Assembly: GCF_002855495.1 (NCBI RefSeq)
Contig: NZ_PKRO01000002.1
Coordinates: forward strand, 1 to 64,000
Length of the DNA stretch: 64,000 bases
Direction: 5' to 3'
DNA from: Porphyrobacter sp. TH134
GTDB taxonomy: Bacteria > Pseudomonadota > Alphaproteobacteria > Sphingomonadales > Sphingomonadaceae
Within the stretch, counting starts at the first letter, position 1. Every line of letters begins with the position of its first letter. Below the pieces are notes generated by a model, which saw only the letters and a list, made by a program, of their open reading frames with translations, was not told the DNA's origin and made no database searches. Positions 56,489-64,000 of this stretch are shown in pieces. Made by a program: the position numbers and the translations under genes.

Positions 56489-56810
56489 CGCGCCGATCGC
56501 AGAGGGCCTGTGGACAGATGGCTGCATAAACCACGGGAAGGCGAGGCGAACAAGCTGGGGAGCCTTTTTCATGCCCGCTTCCGGCGTTTTCCTCGGGGTA
56601 TTTGCCCACACGGGACAAGTTTTGTCGACAGGCTGGGAATAGTGGGGATAAAGCCAGCTTGACGTCCAATCGTTGCGGATTCGAGGGGGGACTGGCGCGG
56701 CCGGACAGGCTGGGGGTAATCGGGCAAGGCCCGGTAATTCCCACTATCCACAGGCCCAACAGACTCCATCAATCCTTTATAATTTGATTTGTTTTGTTCT
56801 AAGGAACCCT
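56489..56810. other. Predicted chromosomal origin of replication (oriC)
   Basis: The only gene-free stretch over 300 bp. It has DnaA-box-like 9-mers: CTATCCACA (56744, 8/9 to TTATCCACA), TTATCCCCA on the minus strand (56643, 8/9), and weaker ones at 56509, 56602 and 56622 (7/9). An AT-rich tract at 56768-56803 could unwind. An IHF-like ATCAA-N4-TTA lies at 56768-56779. Genes point away on both sides. Caulobacter and Rickettsia origins also lie beside hemE (established). Confidence 0.75.
56778..56783 (+). promoter_or_regulatory. Candidate hemE -10 element
   Basis: Perfect TATAAT within the AT-rich tract, 27 bp before the hemE ATG. No good -35 is visible. In Caulobacter a hemE promoter overlaps the origin, so this could couple the two. 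Confidence 0.45.
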
Positions 56811-57827
56811 ATGCCAGGTCCGCTTCTCGATACGCTCAAAGGTGTTCGCCAACCCGTCGCCCCCGTGTGGCTGATGCGGCAGGCAGGACGCTATCTGCCT
56901 GAATATCGGGAACTTCGCGCCGAAAAGGGCGGGTTTCTCGAACTGGTTTATGACAGTGAAGCGGCCGCCGAAATCACCGTCCAGCCGATCCGGCGGTTCG
57001 GGTTTGATGGCGCAATCCTGTTCTCCGACATTCTGATCGTGCCGCACGCGATGGGGCAGGGGCTGACCTTTGCCGCTGGCGAAGGCCCGCATCTGGCGCC
57101 GACGCTGCTGGAGGTCGGGCTTGATTCCTTCACGCCTGCCTTCGAACGGTTCGAGCCGGTGTACGAAACCGTCCGCCGCACCCGCGCACTGATCGGGCTA
57201 GATGTGACCATGCTCGGCTTTGCGGGGAGCCCCTGGACGGTCGCGACCTACATGATCGCGGGCGAAGGCTCCAAGGATCAGGGCCCGGCGCGGCTGCTCG
57301 CCTACCGGGATCCGGCGCATATGCAGGCGATCATCGATGCCATCGTCGATGTGTCGGTCACCTACCTGCGCGGCCAGATCGATGCGGGCGCGGAAGCGGT
57401 GCAATTGTTCGATAGCTGGGCGGGGAGCCTTGCGCCTGACCAGTTCGAAAAGTGGGTGATTGCGCCGAATGCCGCGATCACGGCGAAGCTCAAGGAAACG
57501 CACCCCGATACCCCGATCATCGGCTTTCCCAAGGGTGCGGGCGCGAAACTGCCCGCCTATGCCCGGGAGACGGGGGTGGACGCCGTTGGCCTTGACGAGA
57601 CGCTCGATCCCGCCTGGGCCCATGCCAGCCTGCCTGCCGGAATGCCGGTGCAGGGCAATTTCGATCCGCTGCTGCTCGAAGCAGGCGGCCCGGCGGTGGC
57701 TGCGCGGGTGAAGACTATCATCGCCGCTTTCGAGGATCGGCCGCATGTGTTCAACCTTGGCCACGGGATCGGCCAGTTCACACCGATCTCGCATGTCGAG
57801 GAATTGCTTGCGGCCCTAAGAGGTTGA
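56811..57827 (+). CDS. hemE: Uroporphyrinogen decarboxylase
   Basis: 338 aa heme-pathway enzyme. N-terminal VWLMRQAGRYLPEYR (Arg cluster for the substrate), FSDILIVPHAMG (Asp), and DSWAGSL. Start ATG 56811 with AAGGAA upstream. First gene right of oriC; hemJ follows 4 bp later, giving two consecutive heme genes. Confidence 0.97.
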   Translation: MPGPLLDTLKGVRQPVAPVWLMRQAGRYLPEYRELRAEKGGFLELVYDSEAAAEITVQPIRRFGFDGAILFSDILIVPHAMGQGLTFAAGEGPHLAPTLLEVGLDSFTPAFERFEPVYETVRRTRALIGLDVTMLGFAGSPWTVATYMIAGEGSKDQGPARLLAYRDPAHMQAIIDAIVDVSVTYLRGQIDAGAEAVQLFDSWAGSLAPDQFEKWVIAPNAAITAKLKETHPDTPIIGFPKGAGAKLPAYARETGVDAVGLDETLDPAWAHASLPAGMPVQGNFDPLLLEAGGPAVAARVKTIIAAFEDRPHVFNLGHGIGQFTPISHVEELLAALRG

Positions 57828-57831
57828 TCTG

Positions 57832-58275
57832 ATGCAAGAACTGCTCTCGTCGATCTACCTGTTCCTGAAATCGGGGCATGTGATCTTCATGGTGTTCTGG
57901 CTCGCGGGGCTGTTCATGCTGCCGCGCCAGTGCATCTACATGCTCGATCACGAACCGGGGTCGGCGGGGGAGGCCAAGTGGGCGACCCGCATGGGCAAGC
58001 TGCGCAAAATCATCCTGACGCCGGCGCTGATCATTGTCTGGGTGCTGGGGCTGACCATGGCCTATACCATGGGTTTCTTCAGCGACGGCTGGCTCCATGC
58101 CAAGCTGACGCTGGTGCTCGCCCTGACGGGCTATCACGGCTGGCTGGTGGGGCAGACCAAGAAAATGGCCCGGGGTGAGCGTCCGCTGACCGAAAAGACC
58201 CTGCGCATGATCGGCGAAGTGCCGGGGCTGCTGCTGGTGCTGATCGTGGTGCTGGTTTACCTCAAGCCGTTCTGA
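57832..58275 (+). CDS. hemJ: Protoporphyrinogen oxidase HemJ
   Basis: 147 aa membrane protein with four helices, UPF0093/HemJ family: H16 in LKSGHVIFMVFWLAGLFMLP and the second conserved His in ALTGYHGWLVG. Oxidises protoporphyrinogen IX, fitting its place after hemE. Confidence 0.93.
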   Translation: MQELLSSIYLFLKSGHVIFMVFWLAGLFMLPRQCIYMLDHEPGSAGEAKWATRMGKLRKIILTPALIIVWVLGLTMAYTMGFFSDGWLHAKLTLVLALTGYHGWLVGQTKKMARGERPLTEKTLRMIGEVPGLLLVLIVVLVYLKPF

Positions 58276-58304
58276 GCCTCGGCTGCGCCCACCATAATCG
58301 CTGA

Positions 58305-58333
58305 TTGACCTGAGGGGCGCTGGCTCCTATTTC
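58305..58333 (+). promoter_or_regulatory. Promoter of rho
   Basis: TTGACC (58305-58310), 17-bp spacer, TATTTC (58328-58333), about 140 bp before the rho ATG. Confidence 0.6.
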
Positions 58334-58339
58334 CTCAAC

Positions 58340-58474
58340 ACCTATCCGGGTATCGGAGCGCCAGTCCGCTCCGCCAAGGTCTGCTTTCTCCAAGCCCAGT
58401 CCCACGCATCGGGACACCTCTTTTTCAAAGAGGCACTGACCATCCGGCCACTCTAAGACTTTCGGAAATACACA
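58340..58474 (+). promoter_or_regulatory. Structured rho leader
   Basis: Three consecutive hairpins can form: CGGAGC/GCTCCG (58354-58373), GTCCC/GGGAC (58399-58415), CCTCTTT/AAAGAGG with a 3-nt loop (58417-58433). The intervening RNA is C-rich, as expected for a Rho-loading leader. Rho autoregulation through its leader is known in E. coli. Confidence 0.45.
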
Positions 58475-59740
58475 ATGCATCTCAAAGACCTCAAGCGAAA
58501 GACCCCGGCCGAACTGGTCGCGATGGCGGAAGAACTGGGCGTTGAAGGCGCTTCGACCATGCGCCGCCAGGACCTGCTGTTCAGCATCCTGCGCGAACTG
58601 GCCGAGGACGAGGAATACGAAGAAAAGATCATGGGCATCGGCACCATCGAGGTGCTGCAGGACGGCTTCGGCTTTCTGCGTAGCCCCGAGGCGAATTACC
58701 TTGCCGGGCCGGACGATATCTACATCTCGCCCAACCAGGTCCGCCGCTGGGGCCTGCGCACTGGCGACACCGTGGAAGGCGAAATTCGCGCGCCCCGCGA
58801 TGGTGAGCGCTATTTTGCCCTGACCACGCTGTCGAAGGTCAATTTCGACGATCCCGACGCGGTCCGCCTGCGCACCAATTTCGATAACCTGACGCCGCTT
58901 TATCCCGATCAGAAGCTGAGCCTCGACACGCTCGATCCGACGGTGAAGGACAAGAGCGCGCGGGTGATCGACATCATCGCCCCGCAGGGCAAGGGCCAGC
59001 GCGCCCTGATCGTCGCGCCGCCGCGCACGGGTAAGACCGTGCTGCTCCAGAACATCGCCAAGGCGATCACCGACAATCACCCCGAAGTGTTCCTGATCGT
59101 CCTGCTGGTCGATGAACGCCCGGAAGAAGTCACCGACATGCAGCGCAGCGTGAAGGGCGAGGTGATCTCCTCGACCTTCGATGAACCCGCCAACCGCCAC
59201 GTTCAAGTTGCTGAAATGGTGATCGAAAAGGCCAAGCGCCTGGTCGAGCACAAGCATGACGTGGTGATCCTGCTCGATTCGATCACCCGTCTGGGCCGTG
59301 CTTACAACACCGTGGTGCCCAGCTCGGGCAAGGTGCTGACCGGCGGTGTCGATGCGAACGCGCTCCAGCGCCCCAAGCGCTTCTTCGGCGCAGCGCGCAA
59401 TATCGAGGAAGGCGGCAGCCTCTCGATCATCGCCACCGCGCTGATCGACACCGGCAGCCGGATGGACGAAGTGATCTTCGAAGAGTTCAAGGGCACCGGT
59501 AACAGCGAAATCGTCCTAGACCGCAAGGTCTCGGACAAGCGCATCTTCCCCGCGCTCGACGTCGGCAAGTCCGGCACCCGCAAGGAAGAACTGCTGGTCC
59601 AGAAGGACAACCTCAGCAAGATGTGGGTGCTGCGCCGCATCCTCATGCAGATGGGCACCGTAGATGCGATGGAATTCCTGCTCGACAAGATGAAGGATTC
59701 CAAGACCAACGAAGATTTCTTCGCGACGATGAACCAGTAG
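58475..59740 (+). CDS. rho: Transcription termination factor Rho
   Basis: 421 aa hexameric RNA helicase. N-terminal domain with the cold-shock RNA-binding fold ([13 protein letters not shown]), then the ATPase core with Walker [11 protein letters not shown], Walker [16 protein letters not shown] and the Q-loop [14 protein letters not shown]. Part of the classical alphaproteobacterial origin cluster. Confidence 0.98.
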   Translation: MHLKDLKRKTPAELVAMAEELGVEGASTMRRQDLLFSILRELAEDEEYEEKIMGIGTIEVLQDGFGFLRSPEANYLAGPDDIYISPNQVRRWGLRTGDTVEGEIRAPRDGERYFALTTLSKVNFDDPDAVRLRTNFDNLTPLYPDQKLSLDTLDPTVKDKSARVIDIIAPQGKGQRALIVAPPRTGKTVLLQNIAKAITDNHPEVFLIVLLVDERPEEVTDMQRSVKGEVISSTFDEPANRHVQVAEMVIEKAKRLVEHKHDVVILLDSITRLGRAYNTVVPSSGKVLTGGVDANALQRPKRFFGAARNIEEGGSLSIIATALIDTGSRMDEVIFEEFKGTGNSEIVLDRKVSDKRIFPALDVGKSGTRKEELLVQKDNLSKMWVLRRILMQMGTVDAMEFLLDKMKDSKTNEDFFATMNQ

Positions 59741-59804
59741 GTCAGCAGTACAGACGGGCCTTGGGGTCGGCCCGGAAACAACAGGTCGCAGTCGGCCTGA
59801 AGGG

Positions 59805-60206
59805 ATGGGAATCGTGCTTAGTCAATATCTCTACATCAGCACCGCGCCGACCCTGCCGCGCGAGGACGTTGAGGCGATCCTTGATGCCAGCGCGCGCAAC
59901 AATCCGGCGCGCGGTATTACGGGATTGCTGTTGTTCAACGGTCGCAACTTCCTCCAGCTGCTCGAAGGCGAGGAGCAGGAAGTTGCGGGCCTGATGGAGA
60001 CCATCACCGCCGACCCGCGCCATTCCGGAGTCTCGGTGCTCGACCGCCGCGGGATCGCCGCGCGGACGTGCCCTGACTGGGCAATGAAGCGGGTGATGAT
60101 CGCGGAAAGCATCGAAAGCCGCCGCGATATGCTGGAGCGTGATCTGCCGACCGGGCTGGATCCCGAGGTCCGCAAGATGATCGTCAACTTCGCGGTGCTG
60201 AATTAG
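59805..60206 (+). CDS. BLUF-domain blue-light photosensor (FAD)
   Basis: 133 aa, little more than a BLUF domain. Flavin-contact residues are all present: Y10 in YLYISTA, N33 in NNPARGITG, Q51 in NFLQLLEG, and the W92/M94 pair in CPDWAM. So photoactive chemistry is expected. No output domain, so it must signal by protein contact. 64 bp after rho; its stop overlaps that of the convergent gene by 4 bp. Confidence 0.93.
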   Translation: MGIVLSQYLYISTAPTLPREDVEAILDASARNNPARGITGLLLFNGRNFLQLLEGEEQEVAGLMETITADPRHSGVSVLDRRGIAARTCPDWAMKRVMIAESIESRRDMLERDLPTGLDPEVRKMIVNFAVLN

Positions 60207-60604
60207 GCTTTGCTGGCGGCCAGCTGTGCCGCCATCATCTCCCACACCTTGTTGATCGCCTTCAGCGGCCGCACCATTACCTTGAAATCGGCGATGTGGC
60301 CGCTGGCGTTGAAACGGATGATGTCCACGCCGTTGATCGCAATCCCGTCCAGCTCGGTCGTGAATTCCAGCATCACCTCATCGCCGTCCACCAGCTCGCG
60401 CACATAGCGAAAGCTGTCATTGCCCAGCACCTGGCTGGCCGCGACAAGATAGGCCATTACCACGGCCTTTCCGGACTGGGGCGTGTGCACCACGGGCGAG
60501 TGGAACACCGCATCTTCGGCCAGCAGCGCATCCAGCACCGCCGGATCGCTGCCGCCCATCATGTAATCGTGCCACTTGCCGAGGCCCGCCTGTGCCTGTG
60601 CCAT
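60203..60604 (-). CDS. NTF2-like/SnoaL-fold protein
   Basis: 133 aa small alpha+beta barrel with the typical ALLAEDAVFHSPVV and GVDIIRFNASGHIADFKVMVRP segments. Could be a ketosteroid-isomerase-like enzyme or binding protein. The ATG at 60604 fits; a longer frame upstream adds unlikely residues. Confidence 0.8.
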   Translation of the reverse strand: MAQAQAGLGKWHDYMMGGSDPAVLDALLAEDAVFHSPVVHTPQSGKAVVMAYLVAASQVLGNDSFRYVRELVDGDEVMLEFTTELDGIAINGVDIIRFNASGHIADFKVMVRPLKAINKVWEMMAAQLAASKA

Positions 60605-60614
60605 TATCCCTCCC

Positions 60615-61256
60615 TCATTGTGCGCCGGGCCACCCGAGCAGCTCGTCACCGCCGGGGGACTGTTCGAGCCTGAGCGGCTTGCTTGGCCGTTTGACACGCT
60701 TCTCGCGGGTCTTGGTATAGGCCGCGTCCCCTGGTCCCGTGCCCAGCTTGAGCGTCCGGGTGACGAGATCGCCGGTCAGCACGTTCCAGCTAGCCTCGCT
60801 GCCGTCATGCGCGAAAGTGCGGCTGTAGAGGGTCGCATCCAGCCCGATCAACCGCATCGCGCCGAGTTTCGGGTCCCACCGGAACCGGTGCGTGCTGGCG
60901 ACCGCGGTGGTCCCGCCAGTGAGATCCTCCAGCAGCAGGACATTCTTCCTGAGCGTCAAGGTGCCGTCAGCCAGCGGGTAGGGATCGAGGCTGAGCATCT
61001 GCGGCGGGTGGGTGTCGAGGTCGAACTCCCCCGCCATGCTCGTCACGACCCGCAGGAACCGCTGGTCCTCGCCGCGCACGATATAGGCAAGATCGCCGTG
61101 GCCATCGCCGTTGAAATCACCCATCACCTGGGTCTCGACCGTCTGCCCCGGATCGGTGGCCGGATGGCCGAACGGCGGGATCAGCGCGTTTCCGGCTGCC
61201 GGCGTGGCAGCCGCGAGCAGAGCCAGCGCCCCTGCGATTGGCACGATCGTCCTCAC
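60615..61256 (-). CDS. Secreted protein with FG-GAP-like Ca-binding repeat, unknown
   Basis: 213 aa with a signal peptide (PIAGALALLAAATPAAG) and a VMGDFNGDGHGDLAYIV segment, the calcium-binding DxNxDG loop of FG-GAP/VCBS repeats. No enzyme motif. Start overlaps the upstream dienelactone-hydrolase stop by 4 bp. Confidence 0.75.
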   Translation of the reverse strand: MRTIVPIAGALALLAAATPAAGNALIPPFGHPATDPGQTVETQVMGDFNGDGHGDLAYIVRGEDQRFLRVVTSMAGEFDLDTHPPQMLSLDPYPLADGTLTLRKNVLLLEDLTGGTTAVASTHRFRWDPKLGAMRLIGLDATLYSRTFAHDGSEASWNVLTGDLVTRTLKLGTGPGDAAYTKTREKRVKRPSKPLRLEQSPGGDELLGWPGAQ

Positions 61257-61951
61257 CCCAGTGCTTGCGCAAAGAAGGCTGCGGTCCGCTCGTCAGCAAG
61301 GTTCGCGGCGTCCTCGTTGCGGCGCTTGCCGTGTTCGGTCGCAAAGCCGTGATCGAGCCCGTCGTAATCGTGCAAGGTCACCTTGGGGTGATCATCCAGC
61401 CCTTCGTGCATGGCGGCCTGTGTTTCACGTGGAACAAAGCCATCGTTGGTGGGGATGTGCAGCATCAGCGGATGGGCGATGGCGTGTTTTTCGCCGAGCA
61501 GGCCGTCGATGCCCACGGCGTAATAGCCCACCGACGCATCAATATCGGTGCGCGCCGCTGTCATATAGGCGAGCCGCCCGCCAAGGCAGTACCCGACGCA
61601 GCCGACCTTGCTGACGCCGAGCGCGGTGCGGATGTGGCGGATGGTCGCCTCGATATCGCGGATGCCGGTGTCCTGATCGAACTCGCCGAACAGGCCGAGC
61701 GCGCGCTGAAATTCGGGTTCGACATCGGGATCGAGCTGGATGCCCGGCTCAATCCGCCAGAACAGGTCGGGTGCCACCGCAAGATAGCCTTCCGCCGCCA
61801 GCTTGTCGCATTTCTGGCGGATGCCGGGATTCACCCCGAAAATCTCCTGAATCACGATGATCGCGGCGCGCGGCGTGCCATCGGGCTTGGCGACATAGGC
61901 GCCAAAGGCGTGGTCGCCGTCCAGCGTGGGGATGGTTGCATTGAGGCTCAT
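61253..61951 (-). CDS. Dienelactone hydrolase family protein
   Basis: 232 aa alpha/beta hydrolase with Cys nucleophile in VGYCLGGRLAY, Asp/His in the TNDGFVPRE and YDGLDHGFA segments, the DLH triad. A parS site (61421-61436) is embedded in its coding sequence. Confidence 0.9.
   Translation of the reverse strand: MSLNATIPTLDGDHAFGAYVAKPDGTPRAAIIVIQEIFGVNPGIRQKCDKLAAEGYLAVAPDLFWRIEPGIQLDPDVEPEFQRALGLFGEFDQDTGIRDIEATIRHIRTALGVSKVGCVGYCLGGRLAYMTAARTDIDASVGYYAVGIDGLLGEKHAIAHPLMLHIPTNDGFVPRETQAAMHEGLDDHPKVTLHDYDGLDHGFATEHGKRRNEDAANLADERTAAFFAQALG
61421..61436. other. parS-like ParB binding site 1
   Basis: TGTTTCACGTGGAACA, 15 of 16 to the palindrome TGTTTCACGTGAAACA; inside the dienelactone hydrolase gene. 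Confidence 0.85.
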
Positions 61952-62047
61952 GACTATCTCTCTGGTTGGTCGCAGGGGTTGCGCAGTGGTCTATCTCTTG
62001 CCTTGCCCGGCTGCCAAGCGCAAATGAGGGGGGAGGAGAGCGGACCC

Positions 62048-62311
62048 ATGAAGATCACCATCGAAGTCGATTGCACCCCCGAAGAAGCGCGCAGCTTCAT
62101 GGGTCTGCCCGATGTCAGCGGGGCCAATTCGGTCTATGTCGACACCATCACCAAGGCGATGCAGGGCGTGTCGAACCCGGATCAGTTGCAGCAATATGCC
62201 CAGGCCCTCGCGCCGATGGGTCAGGTGGGGCTGAAGCTGTTCCAGAGCTTTGTCGAGGGCGGGATGAAGGCGGCGCAGGGCGGGTCTGGCGGTTCCAAGT
62301 CGTCCGAATAG
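62048..62311 (+). CDS. DUF6489 family protein
   Basis: 87 aa. Conserved KITIEVDCTPEEARSFMGLP at the N-terminus and a Gln/Ala-rich helix, Gly/Ser-rich tail. Cytosolic, function unknown. Ends 7 bp before mnmE. Confidence 0.85.
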   Translation: MKITIEVDCTPEEARSFMGLPDVSGANSVYVDTITKAMQGVSNPDQLQQYAQALAPMGQVGLKLFQSFVEGGMKAAQGGSGGSKSSE

Positions 62312-62318
62312 ATTGCCA

Positions 62319-63614
62319 ATGACCAGCGGCCCGACGATCTTCGCGCTGTCGAGCGGCGCGCCGCCAGCAGGTGTGGGCGTGATCCGTGTATCGGGGCCTC
62401 AGGCCCGCGCTGCATTGCAGGCCTTGGCGGGCAGGCTGCCGCCGCCGCGCCGTGCCTCGCTGGCAAAGCTGCGTGATGGCGCAGGCGGATTGCTGGACGA
62501 GGCGCTGGTGCTGTGGTTTCCCGGCCCGAACACGGCAACGGGAGAAGACCTCGCCGAGTTTCATTGCCACGGCGGGCGGGCGGTGATCGCGGCGGTGGAA
62601 AGCGCGCTCGCCAAGCTGCCGGACACCCGCCGCGCCGAACCGGGGGAGTTTACCCGCCGCGCCTTTGCCAATGGCCGGATCGATCTGGCCGAAGCCGAAG
62701 GGCTGGGCGATCTGCTCGCCGCCGAGACCGAACTGCAACGCGCCGCTGCTCTGGCAAATCTCGGCGGTGCCCTGTCGCGGCAGGTGGAAAGCTGGCGCGC
62801 GCAGGTGCTGGGCTTCTCGGCCGAGGTTGAAGGCGTGCTGGACTTTTCGGACGAGGAAGACTCCGCCGATCTGCCCGAATGTTTCACGTGGAACATTGCG
62901 GCGCTCGCGGACGAGATCGGCACCTGGCTGGCGCGCCCGCGGGCGGAGCGTTTGGGGGAGGGCTTTCGCGTGGTGCTGGCCGGCCCGCCCAATGCGGGCA
63001 AATCCACCCTGTTCAATGCGCTGGTGGAAAAGGAAGCCGCGATTACCTCGCCCATTGCGGGCACCACCCGCGATGTGATCGAGCGTTCGGTCGCCTTGGC
63101 AGGCGTGCCTTTTACCTTTGTTGATACCGCCGGTTTGCGGGTAGCCGGGAGCGAGACGGATGCCGATCCGATCGAGGCCATCGGTATCGACCGGGCGCGG
63201 ACGGAACTGGCCCGGGCCGATCTGGTCCTGTGGTTGGGGCCGGAAGGCGAAGGGCCCGATGGCGCGTGGGAGATTGCCGCCCAGGCCGACCGCGCCGACT
63301 TTATCGCCAAACCCACAGCGCGCTTTACGCTGTCAGCGGCCACGGGTGACGGGATTGATGCACTGCGAGCTGCGCTGATGGCTGCGGCGCGTGATGTTTT
63401 GCCCAAGCCGGGGGAGGCCACACTAAACGCCCGGCAACACGCCCGATTGGCCGAAGCGGGCGCCTCCCTGGCTGCGGCCCGGACGCTCCACGATCCGCTG
63501 CTGGTCGCAGAGGAGCTGCGCCGGGCACGGGTGGCGTTCGACCGTTTGATCGGTCGGGCGACCACCGAAGACATGCTCGACACGCTGTTTGGGCGGTTCT
63601 GCATCGGGAAGTAA
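62319..63614 (+). CDS. mnmE: tRNA modification GTPase MnmE
   Basis: 431 aa; with MnmG makes cmnm5U34 in tRNA. Tetrahydrofolate-binding N-domain ([20 protein letters not shown]), G1 [10 protein letters not shown]3 DTAG, and the C-terminal FCIGK whose Cys is catalytic. A parS site (62880-62895) lies within the coding region, encoding part of ECFTWN. Start ATG 62319. Confidence 0.97.
   Translation: MTSGPTIFALSSGAPPAGVGVIRVSGPQARAALQALAGRLPPPRRASLAKLRDGAGGLLDEALVLWFPGPNTATGEDLAEFHCHGGRAVIAAVESALAKLPDTRRAEPGEFTRRAFANGRIDLAEAEGLGDLLAAETELQRAAALANLGGALSRQVESWRAQVLGFSAEVEGVLDFSDEEDSADLPECFTWNIAALADEIGTWLARPRAERLGEGFRVVLAGPPNAGKSTLFNALVEKEAAITSPIAGTTRDVIERSVALAGVPFTFVDTAGLRVAGSETDADPIEAIGIDRARTELARADLVLWLGPEGEGPDGAWEIAAQADRADFIAKPTARFTLSAATGDGIDALRAALMAAARDVLPKPGEATLNARQHARLAEAGASLAAARTLHDPLLVAEELRRARVAFDRLIGRATTEDMLDTLFGRFCIGK
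62880..62895. other. parS-like ParB binding site 2
   Basis: TGTTTCACGTGGAACA inside mnmE, identical to site 1. Confidence 0.88.
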
Positions 63615-63617
63615 AAA

Positions 63618-63633
63618 TGTTTCACGTGAAACA
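63618..63633. other. parS ParB binding site 3
   Basis: TGTTTCACGTGAAACA, a perfect 16-bp palindrome in the short mnmE-mnmG gap. Confidence 0.95.
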
Positions 63634-63675
63634 TTCTGCGTGACGATGCGGGCCGCGCGCCGTATTTGGTCCGCC

Positions 63676-64000
63676 ATGCTCCAGTATGATGTTCTTGTTA
63701 TCGGCGGCGGTCACGCCGGGGTGGAAGCTGCTTGTGCTTCGGCCCGAATGGGTGCGCGCACGGCGTTGATCAGTTTTGATCTGGACGCCATCGGCGCGAT
63801 GAGCTGCAATCCGGCCATTGGCGGGCTGGGCAAGGGCCATCTGGTCCGCGAGGTGGACGCTCTCGATGGCGTGCTGGGCCGGGCCGCCGATGCGGGCGCG
63901 ATCCACTACCGGATGCTCAACCGGTCCAAGGGCAGCGCCGTATGGGGCCCGCGTGTGCAGGCTGACCGGGTGCGGTTCAAGGCGGCGGTGCAGCAGATCA
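63676..64000 (+). CDS. mnmG: tRNA uridine-5-carboxymethylaminomethyl modification enzyme MnmG, 5' part
   Basis: First 108 codons only; the window ends here. FAD-binding motif [21 protein letters not shown] and [20 protein letters not shown] are diagnostic. Partner of MnmE just upstream. parA and parB often follow in this gene order, beyond the window. Confidence 0.95.
   Translation, partial: MLQYDVLVIGGGHAGVEAACASARMGARTALISFDLDAIGAMSCNPAIGGLGKGHLVREVDALDGVLGRAADAGAIHYRMLNRSKGSAVWGPRVQADRVRFKAAVQQI

Noticed and set aside
1-64000. CRISPR arrays, insertion sequences, prophage, rRNA or tRNA genes
   Set aside because: No regularly spaced repeats, transposases, phage genes or RNA-gene signatures were found on either strand.

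Overview
The window is high-GC (roughly two thirds G+C), gene-dense chromosomal DNA of an alphaproteobacterium. Gene content points to Sphingomonadales, probably Erythrobacteraceae: a CYP153-type P450, a GDH-180 glutamate dehydrogenase, PopZ (DUF2497), UrcA, DUF6489, DUF1491, a ThiS-ThiG fusion and a BLUF photosensor. The species assignment is inference. I see no rRNA, tRNA, insertion sequence, prophage or CRISPR array. This is core chromosome, and the interest lies mostly in regulatory and chromosome-maintenance DNA.

Layout. 0.1-7 kb: PilZ protein, MsrB, CYP153-like P450, an ABC-2 exporter pair, QueG and a ferredoxin-reductase-like flavoprotein. 7-16.5 kb: the very large NAD-glutamate dehydrogenase, an LLM flavin oxidoreductase with a TPR protein, an alpha/beta hydrolase and a PhoD phosphatase. 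16.5-20 kb: a threonine-rich leader peptide with a terminator/antiterminator in front of thrS, then a DUF305 lipoprotein and a TauE/SafE permease. 20-26 kb: agmatine deiminase, glnE, a PrxQ peroxiredoxin, a DUF455 protein and an M23 peptidase. 26-33 kb: an acyl-CoA ligase/P450 operon, galU, murA, two small unknown or regulatory genes and thiSG. 33-38.6 kb: MerC-like protein, heme A synthase, CutA, rplM-rpsI, a metallophosphoesterase, small membrane proteins and UrcA. 38.6-50.5 kb: a LytS/LytTR two-component pair, fumC, a PCMT-like protein, TolC, PopZ, an S9 peptidase, a thioredoxin-like ferredoxin, CBS and IscA-type proteins, ExoIII and a SleB hydrolase. 50.7-56.5 kb: an almost unbroken minus-strand block (DUF1491, thioesterase, ptsN, hpf, dnaQ, coaE, aroE, maf, PPDK regulatory protein). 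56.8-64 kb: a mostly plus-strand block (hemE, hemJ, rho, BLUF, DUF6489, mnmE, start of mnmG).

The strand switch at 56.49-56.81 kb, next to hemE, has an AT-rich tract, DnaA-box-like 9-mers and an IHF-like site, and is the predicted chromosomal origin (oriC). Three ParB-binding parS sites (61421, 62880, 63618), two of them inside coding sequence, lie 4.6-7 kb away. The right half is therefore the origin/centromere region.

The most novel-looking signal is at 16470-16614. A 25-codon ORF with eight Thr codons, five of them consecutive, is followed by mutually exclusive GC-rich hairpins directly upstream of thrS. This has the architecture of ribosome-mediated attenuation sensing charged tRNA-Thr, here controlling threonyl-tRNA synthetase. 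Its candidate promoter would make the leader peptide mRNA nearly leaderless.
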